Assembly (NCBI GenBank): GCA_028718125.1
Contig: JAQUMN010000024.1
Coordinates: 1-55,129, forward strand
DNA: 55,129 nucleotides
Direction of reading: 5' to 3'
Source: Kiritimatiellia bacterium
GTDB taxonomy: Bacteria; Verrucomicrobiota; Kiritimatiellia; JAAZAB01
The translations under genes and the position numbers were made by a program. Of this stretch, positions 50,673-55,129 are shown piece after piece. Within the stretch, counting starts at the first letter, position 1; each line of letters starts with the position of its first letter. The notes under the pieces were generated by a model. That model did no database searches. It saw nothing but the letters and a program-made list of their open reading frames with translations, and was not told the DNA's origin.

Positions 50673-51070
50673 TGGCAAAAAGACTGACCGCTTCGGATAA
50701 ATGGGAAGACCCCTGGTTCCGCACCCTTTCATTGAAGTCCAAATTGTTCTGGCTGTTCCTGCTCGATCGCTGCGACGGCGCCGGATTCTGGAAAATAGAC
50801 TATGACCTCTGTTCGTTCTGCATCGGCGAAACGGTGGATGAGAGCATTCTTGCCGACTTCGATATCCGGATAGAAAAGATCAACGATGACAAGCTCTGGG
50901 TCGTTCGGTTTGTAGAATTTCAGTATGGCGCTCTGAAGGAAGACGCGAATCCACACAAGCCCGTTATCAAACTTCTCGCAAAATACGGTTTATTGCAAAG
51001 GGTAGAGGATGGATTGCGCAAGGGTTCCGGAAGGGATGCCGAAGGGCTCCATGGTAGGGCACCTAGGTAG
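50672..51070 (+). CDS. phage replisome-organiser-like protein, N-terminal part
   Basis: ATG 50672 overlaps the preceding TGA, with AGGA upstream. The 132-residue frame reads DKWEDPWFRTLSLKSKLFWLFLLDRCDGAGFW and VRFVEFQYG, typical of the N-terminal winged-helix part of phage replication initiators. Such proteins usually continue into a Lys/Asp-rich linker and a C-terminal domain. Here that linker (RNKDKDKNKNQAKNQ) appears in another frame of the same strand (51066-51135) while this frame stops at TAG. A +1 frameshift near 51010-51060 would join them, so the gene may be broken or the read may contain an error. Confidence 0.65.
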   Translation: MAKRLTASDKWEDPWFRTLSLKSKLFWLFLLDRCDGAGFWKIDYDLCSFCIGETVDESILADFDIRIEKINDDKLWVVRFVEFQYGALKEDANPHKPVIKLLAKYGLLQRVEDGLRKGSGRDAEGLHGRAPR

Positions 51071-51146
51071 GAATAAGGATAAGGATAAGAATAAGAATCA
51101 GGCTAAGAATCAAGTTCAAGATCAAGACCAGGAGAGAAACAGTGCC

Positions 51147-51383
51147 ATGGAAAAACCTGTAGGCGGAGAAGCGGAATACAATTTGCTCAACACACTGGTG
51201 ACAGACGAAGCCGCCGTTGCCGCGCGCACCGTCGAGATCGCCGCTGGCAATGTTTGGGGTCTATGCCGATGCCGGATGGCGGCGATCATCGAACGACAGG
51301 CAAGCCAGAGGCGTTGGCGGGGCGATTGGGAGCGCCGCGCCGTCGTTCTTGCACGGTTTAGAAGGGGGGCGCGTGAAACTTGA
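51147..51383 (+). CDS. possible C-terminal part of the replisome organiser or small separate protein
   Basis: The frame is open from 51009 and includes the Lys/Asp/Gln linker before this ATG, which has AGGAGA 12 bases upstream. From the ATG it gives 78 residues (EAEYNLLNTLVTDEAAVAAR, then a basic C-terminus). It either is the frameshifted end of the preceding gene or an independent small gene. Its TGA overlaps the GTG start of the next gene by 11 bases. Confidence 0.4.
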   Translation: MEKPVGGEAEYNLLNTLVTDEAAVAARTVEIAAGNVWGLCRCRMAAIIERQASQRRWRGDWERRAVVLARFRRGARET

Positions 51384-51729
51384 AGACTTACCCGACAAAT
51401 ACCGCCAACAGGCCGAGCGGCAGCTTATTGTTCCGCGTCGTCTTGCCATTTCCGCTCCCGACCTGGAACGCGCTCCTCTCTTCGCACCCATGGCGCCGTC
51501 TAAAAATCCGATTGTGGATACACCGTGCCGTATCCGTTTGCACTGCCGGCGACACCGCCTCGCTGACCCTGATGGAATTAGCGCAAAGGCTCTCATCGAT
51601 GGGCTTGTCCATGCCGGAATACTTGCAGGCGATTCGACCAAAGAAATCATCGAAAGCCCCGTCATCATCCAAGTCAAAGTCGGCCCTGCCGAACCGGAAA
51701 TCACCATTCTCGAAATCTTCAGTACATAA
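51373..51729 (+). CDS. RusA-like Holliday-junction resolvase (phage)
   Basis: I choose the GTG at 51373 because GGGGGG lies a few bases upstream and the sequence VKLEDLPDKYRQQAERQL looks like a natural start; the product is 118 residues. The C-terminal part RLADPDGISAKALIDGLVHAGILAGDS matches the RusA pattern of Asp residues (DPDxxxKxxxDxLxxxGxxxxDD), with a final strand EITILEI. RusA enzymes cut four-way DNA junctions before packaging. The second Asp of the 'DD' pair is Asp-Ser here, so activity is not certain. It overlaps the preceding frame by 11 bases and lies before a helix-turn-helix gene. Confidence 0.55.
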   Translation: MKLEDLPDKYRQQAERQLIVPRRLAISAPDLERAPLFAPMAPSKNPIVDTPCRIRLHCRRHRLADPDGISAKALIDGLVHAGILAGDSTKEIIESPVIIQVKVGPAEPEITILEIFST

Positions 51730-51752
51730 ACCATCACAGGAGGAGTCTTGCC

Positions 51753-52160
51753 ATGCCAGATTGTCATAAATGCCCACACAACGGTAATTCAACCCATCAT
51801 TGCATTGTTTGCGAGGGTCCATCCCCTCATCCATCGAATCATGGACAGTGCTTTGTGTCCCTTGAACGCCTGCCGCCTAAGGAAGTGGCTAAGTTGAAAC
51901 TCCCTGTTCCCGAGCCTGAAAATCCCATGGCGGAGTTCATGCGGACTTGGGTACGGTTATCGCCAACCACGCGCGATATGGTGGCCCACGTCCTTGTGGA
52001 CGGCTCCGCATCCTGTGCCGGTATCGCCCGAAAATTGAAGATCAGTCGGCAGGCGGTCCAACAGAATCTTCTAAAAGTTGCACGTCAGCATCCCGAACTC
52101 CGGGTCGTTCTCAGGTTTCGATCCCGATCGCTTCGACACAGAAAGGCAGGTTCAGTATGA
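51753..52160 (+). CDS. phage zinc-ribbon/helix-turn-helix protein
   Basis: ATG 51753 follows a CAGGAGGAG site. The 135-residue protein has paired Cys motifs at the N-terminus (CHKC, then CIVC) that could bind zinc. A helix-turn-helix near residues 85-115 (ASCAGIARKLKISRQAVQQNLLKVARQHPEL) resembles the recognition domain of sigma-like or LuxR-like regulators. It is probably a late-gene or packaging regulator of the phage. The TGA overlaps the ATG of the next gene (ATGA at 52157). Confidence 0.65.
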   Translation: MPDCHKCPHNGNSTHHCIVCEGPSPHPSNHGQCFVSLERLPPKEVAKLKLPVPEPENPMAEFMRTWVRLSPTTRDMVAHVLVDGSASCAGIARKLKISRQAVQQNLLKVARQHPELRVVLRFRSRSLRHRKAGSV

Positions 52161-52615
52161 ATGGCGATGAATCCCAGAATAAAAACGAAGGAATTGCGAA
52201 AAGAATGGCAAATCTTGTTCCCCATCGAATAAAGAAGGGCCAAATACTCAATCCAAAGGGTAGGGGAAAAGGGAAGGATATATGGTTATGGGCGTCAAAA
52301 CTCGCCGTTCCCGAAAAACTGATCGAGCCCATGCGGGTGATGTTCAGATTACAGAAGGGCAAGGTTGATGTTGAACGCGCCATCATCCTCCGCCTGGCGC
52401 TGGAAGCCGTCAAGGGCGATACCAAGGCCATCGAAATATGGATTGAGCGCAAATACGGCAAAGTCACGCAGCCCATGGACATGAACGCCGTCAGTGGTCC
52501 CCTGGTCGCGATCCTCAACGCCCCACAGGGCGATCAGAATGTCGCGGTCCTGCCGCCAAATATAAAAACAGGAGTTGAACCGTTCAGCACAGATTCCATT
52601 GCTCAATCCCTTTAG
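52157..52615 (+). CDS. DUF5681-like phage protein, possible terminase small subunit
   Basis: The product is 152 residues. The N-terminal PHRIKKGQILNPKGRGKGKD resembles the 'GxxxNPxGRPKGxK' motif of DUF5681 proteins, which sit beside terminase genes and may serve as small terminase subunits. The middle (DVERAIILRLALEAVKGDTKAIEIWIERKYGKV) is a conserved helical block of such proteins. The large terminase lies 8 kb upstream instead of immediately after, which is consistent with a circularly permuted or rearranged prophage. Start overlaps the preceding stop. Confidence 0.6.
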   Translation: MNGDESQNKNEGIAKRMANLVPHRIKKGQILNPKGRGKGKDIWLWASKLAVPEKLIEPMRVMFRLQKGKVDVERAIILRLALEAVKGDTKAIEIWIERKYGKVTQPMDMNAVSGPLVAILNAPQGDQNVAVLPPNIKTGVEPFSTDSIAQSL

Positions 52616-52801
52616 TTGAGGTTCAGTCCGCACCAATAATGTCTATTAATAACAAGGATAAATCTATTTGACTCCCACTATCACCTTGAATACCCTCAAC
52701 CAGTCTATATCGTGCATTGTCAGAGGTCTATATCACCGCATGAGTGGTTGCTTCTGAGTCGCTCTTTTTAAGGACGAAAACGTAATGATGCGGGTACGAT
52801 C

Positions 52802-53437
52802 ATGAAAATAAAATGTAAAATCGAGCGCCTACGTGCTAATGTGGATGAAATTGCTCAGCAGTATTTCAAGAAGGAAGAAAGAAATGTTGAAATCTGGTCG
52901 TTCTTAGATAATGAGGCAACCAAAAAGAAAGCAAGGGCAGAATTTAAAGCTAATAGCATAAAGGCTATAAAAATGATTTCCGATGCGAATTCAGTGCCAG
53001 TCGCCATTAATAAAGAAACTCATCTTTTTAAACTCCTAAATCCAATTTTCTATGCTGACGAATACAAATACCGCAATTCCATCTTTTTTCTCTTTCGTGG
53101 TTCTATTTACGCTGCTACCGGGCCATACACACAAGCGGAATGTGCGCTACTAGTTGCCGAAATGGCGGACAAAGAGCGAAAAGTATTTGAATCACTGGCG
53201 CGAAGGCAAGATGGCCCTGAACTGCGTGAAGCAATAGCAGAACGTAGTCGTATTCCAGAAAAAACAAGAATAGCTGTGTGGCGTCGCGATCAGGGGAAAT
53301 GCGCGCACTGCGGCAGTCGGCGTCATCTTGAATATGATCATATTATTCCTGTTGCCGAAGGTGGTGGAAATACAGTTCGCAATATTGAACTTCTCTGCCA
53401 AGAATGCAACAGATCCAAAGGCAAGAGAATCGGATAA
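52802..53437 (+). CDS. HNH endonuclease
   Basis: The C-terminal ~60 residues form an HNH nuclease domain: CAHCGSRRHLEYDHIIPVAE, then NTVRNIELLCQECNRSKGKR, with two CxxC zinc pairs, the catalytic His in DHI and the Asn in RNIELL. The N-terminal ~140 residues are helical and lysine-rich with no known domain; they may bind DNA. HNH proteins next to terminase genes take part in packaging cuts in some phages. The 211-residue gene is more AT-rich than its neighbours and has a 186-base gap before it, suggesting it could also be a separate selfish gene. A palindrome follows directly after its stop. Confidence 0.83.
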   Translation: MKIKCKIERLRANVDEIAQQYFKKEERNVEIWSFLDNEATKKKARAEFKANSIKAIKMISDANSVPVAINKETHLFKLLNPIFYADEYKYRNSIFFLFRGSIYAATGPYTQAECALLVAEMADKERKVFESLARRQDGPELREAIAERSRIPEKTRIAVWRRDQGKCAHCGSRRHLEYDHIIPVAEGGGNTVRNIELLCQECNRSKGKRIG

Positions 53438-53440
53438 TAC

Positions 53441-53486
53441 TGTCAGCTTATACGCGCTCGCAAAGCCTCGCGCATATAAGCTGACA
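53441..53486. repeat. inverted repeat after the HNH gene
   Basis: The arms TGTCAGCTTATACGCGC (53441-53457) and GCGCATATAAGCTGACA (53470-53486) match in 16 of 17 positions around a 12-base loop. It starts three bases after the HNH stop. Without a T-run it is not a classic terminator. It could be a mobile-element end or protein-binding site. Confidence 0.65.
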
Positions 53487-55022
53487 CCTCCCGCGAAGCG
53501 TGCCGGAGGCGACGCGTCACAACGTGTTCACCGTGATAACCACGATGAATAATCAGGGGCTCGATGACTCGCCCGGGGTAAGAAGGTGGCGCGATGCGCG
53601 CCCTACGGACGGGCTCGCTACCGCTCGCCCTCGTTAAGACGCGCCACGCGCCCCGGACCCCGAAGACCCCGCTGTCGCGGCGGCAGACTCCCATCCTCTC
53701 TCACGTGGCCGCTTCCAGCCGCCCACCCGCGCGCTTTGCCGAAGCCCCGCGCGCGTCGGCTGGGGCCCCCACCCCAGTTGGGCGGCTGGCCGGCGGCCTT
53801 TGCATCGGGGCGACCGTGCAGACTTCGATCGGCGTCCTCACGCGGGCAGGCTGGCCCTGTGGGCGACTTCGCGCCTGGCATCCGGCGCTATTTTGCATGG
53901 CGGCTAACGCCGCGGCGCCTGGGGATTTCAGATCGGCGCGGCGCCGGCCAGTCAGTTTGCAATCCCGCGCCCGGAACCAAACTGCAAGTGAGGACGGTGT
54001 TCCTGTCGCGGGCTTGCTCATTCCGCAACCCAAATCGGTTCGCGCAACGCGCCTGCTGACGCCCATGGCAACGGTGTGGACAGTGCATCGGGCGGCGGTC
54101 GTGCGGAGGCTTCGCCGGCTAAGATTCAGAGCACTGAACAGAACAGGACGTTATGCGTACGGATGCCACTTTTCGTAAAAAGTCGCATAACGCCGTGTTC
54201 TGTTCCCCGCCGCTTTCCCGAGATCGAAACTCCCATTCCGTAAGCAGGTTCAGGCGGTTGCCTTTTCTGTCTGTTGCAACCGCAATTCAAGATTAGCGCG
54301 CGCTTTCCGGCAAAGAACGGCGGCGGCTCATTCCTCGCACGCCGCCGAAGAGCGGGGGCACGGCCAAACCCAGCCGAAACGTCTGGGATTGTCCGCGTTG
54401 CTTCAGCGCCGTAAAACCGCCGCTTCAGCAATTCCCCCCGCAACACCCCTGATCCGGCGGAGCCATCACCGGTTTCATTCGCTTTTGAATTCAGCCCGCC
54501 TGCAATCCGTCAGCCGACGGATAGCATTGCGGGCAGGTCAGTTTCTCGTGAATCCGGTCATGGCACCGCCGGAAACAAAACAAAGACGCCAGCCTTCCAA
54601 GATCAAGCGGCCGGTAAGCACCGCCACGCAAGGCGTCGCGGCGCGCCCCTTGCCGCTTGAAGAGCTCCGCGCCACGTCCTACGGACCAGGCGCTTCGCGG
54701 CCCCAGAAAATAGTCGGCCGTCTGCCGGTATTGAAGCCAAATCAAGACGCGCCTTGCTTCGCGCCGGGGCACTTGTCGGGGACATGCCGCATTCAGCACG
54801 CTCTGCGCTTCATGCTTCGCGCGCCGCAGTTTCATGCGTCAGTCGGCATGGCACTGCCTTCCCCGCCAAGCGCACCACGGCCCGAAGCGGCGGCGCGGAA
54901 GAAAAGCAGGTCGCTCCGCGCCAGCCAATAGGGGTTCCACGCCGGCGCTTTGAAACAAACCGCAATGGCGCGGTCGAAGCTCCCTATGTCACCCCTGCCG
55001 GCCACCGCTTCGCTCCAAAGAA
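53487..55022. other. GC-rich stretch without convincing genes
   Basis: Several frames are open on both strands but none has a start signal, a family match or a protein-like composition; they are rich in Arg, Ala and Pro. The DNA has many GCG-rich palindromes (for example GTGGCGCG/CGCGCCAC at about 53586-53644) and a large nested inverted repeat at 54136-54205. It may be decayed sequence or repeat-filled intergenic DNA. The same texture is seen at 5010-5230. Confidence 0.5.
54136..54205. repeat. large nested inverted repeat
   Basis: The outer 22-base arms (54136-54157 and 54184-54205, sharing GAACAGAACA and CGTTATGCG) differ at two positions. Inside lies a second hairpin ACTTTT/AAAAGT. The two together could form a cruciform. 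The core words run GTTATGC then GCATAAC, opposite to integron attC order, so I do not call it attC. Confidence 0.6.
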
Positions 55023-55129
55023 ATGAAAAGCAAGACACTCCAGGCGCTACGCGCAATCGAAGCCATGGTCCCCACGCCAGAAAAACAAGTCAGTCGCTCT
55101 GCGGTTACGCGAAGCGCGGGAAGGGAATT
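55023..55129 (+). CDS. possible start of a gene running off the window
   Basis: An ATG at 55023 opens a frame that stays open to the window end (35 codons, starting MKSKTLQALRAIEAMVPTP). There is an AAAGAA but no real ribosome-binding site upstream, and the end of the frame turns into basic low-complexity residues. It could be the first gene after the GC-rich gap or chance. Confidence 0.2.
   Translation, partial: MKSKTLQALRAIEAMVPTPEKQVSRSAVTRSAGRE

Noticed and set aside
53586..54178. Overlapping ORFs of 157-194 residues in the GC-rich right end
   Set aside because: Open in several frames and both strands at once, no start signals, low-complexity composition.
54136..54205. Integron attC site
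   Set aside because: attC needs RYYYAAC at the left and GTTRRRY at the right; here the order is GTTATGC then GCATAAC, and no integrase or cassette gene is present.
1..55129. CRISPR array, rRNA or tRNA genes
   Set aside because: No regularly spaced direct repeats with unique spacers, and no tRNA or rRNA consensus stretches were seen by eye; a model-based search would be decisive.

Overview
The window is chromosomal-type DNA, probably from an uncultured member of the Planctomycetota-Verrucomicrobiota-Chlamydiota group (Kiritimatiellota, Lentisphaerota or Verrucomicrobiota-like). The clues are a Minf_1886-family protein, very large secreted RHS/YD-repeat proteins paired with glycoside-hydrolase-like lipoproteins, an expansion of alkaline-phosphatase-superfamily enzymes with TPR proteins, and many dispersed palindromic repeats in short intergenic gaps. 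The placement is inference; there is no rRNA, tRNA or housekeeping marker.

Layout. 1-1351: short, tightly packed + strand ORFs of phage character. 1425-4190 (-): ABC importer of the nitrate/sulfonate/taurine type (binding protein, ATPase, permease). 4498-6273: a ribbon-helix-helix protein and an AraC-family regulator. 6613-25412: two paralogous cassettes, each with a conserved promoter and leader, a ~268-aa secreted protein, a ~590-aa lipoprotein and a ~1830-aa RHS protein. They are separated by a Minf_1886-family gene and a decayed transposase, and the second is followed by a secreted STN-like protein. 25441-27025: an intact IS1182-like element. 27573-31817 (+): CysD, CysN, a GxxExxY protein and an alkaline-phosphatase-superfamily enzyme. 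44061-31924 (-): a probable envelope operon reading leftwards: two TPR proteins, a sulfatase-like enzyme, a DUF1573 protein, a thioredoxin-CcdA fusion and two further alkaline-phosphatase-superfamily enzymes, the last two split by a GIY-YIG/palindrome insertion. 44372-53437: a rearranged prophage fragment (large terminase, truncated start of the next gene, inserted membrane-protein gene, replication genes, DUF5681-like protein, HNH nuclease). 53438-55129: GC-rich DNA without convincing genes but with two strong inverted repeats.

How it may work together. The ABC importer can bring in a sulfur oxyanion or sulfonate, and CysDN activates sulfate to APS. The nearby exported phosphotransferase/sulfatase-fold enzymes, redox relay and TPR proteins point to an envelope process using activated sulfate or phospho groups. 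No APS kinase is visible, so sulfation is only a hypothesis. The RHS cassettes look like a duplicated surface or secreted system with variable C-terminal tips.

The most unusual structure is the repeats. Three palindrome families overlap genes: they supply stop codons, a ribosome-binding site, signal-peptide codons and in-frame insertions. Two small nuclease-fold genes (GIY-YIG and GxxExxY) each sit nested between such palindromes.
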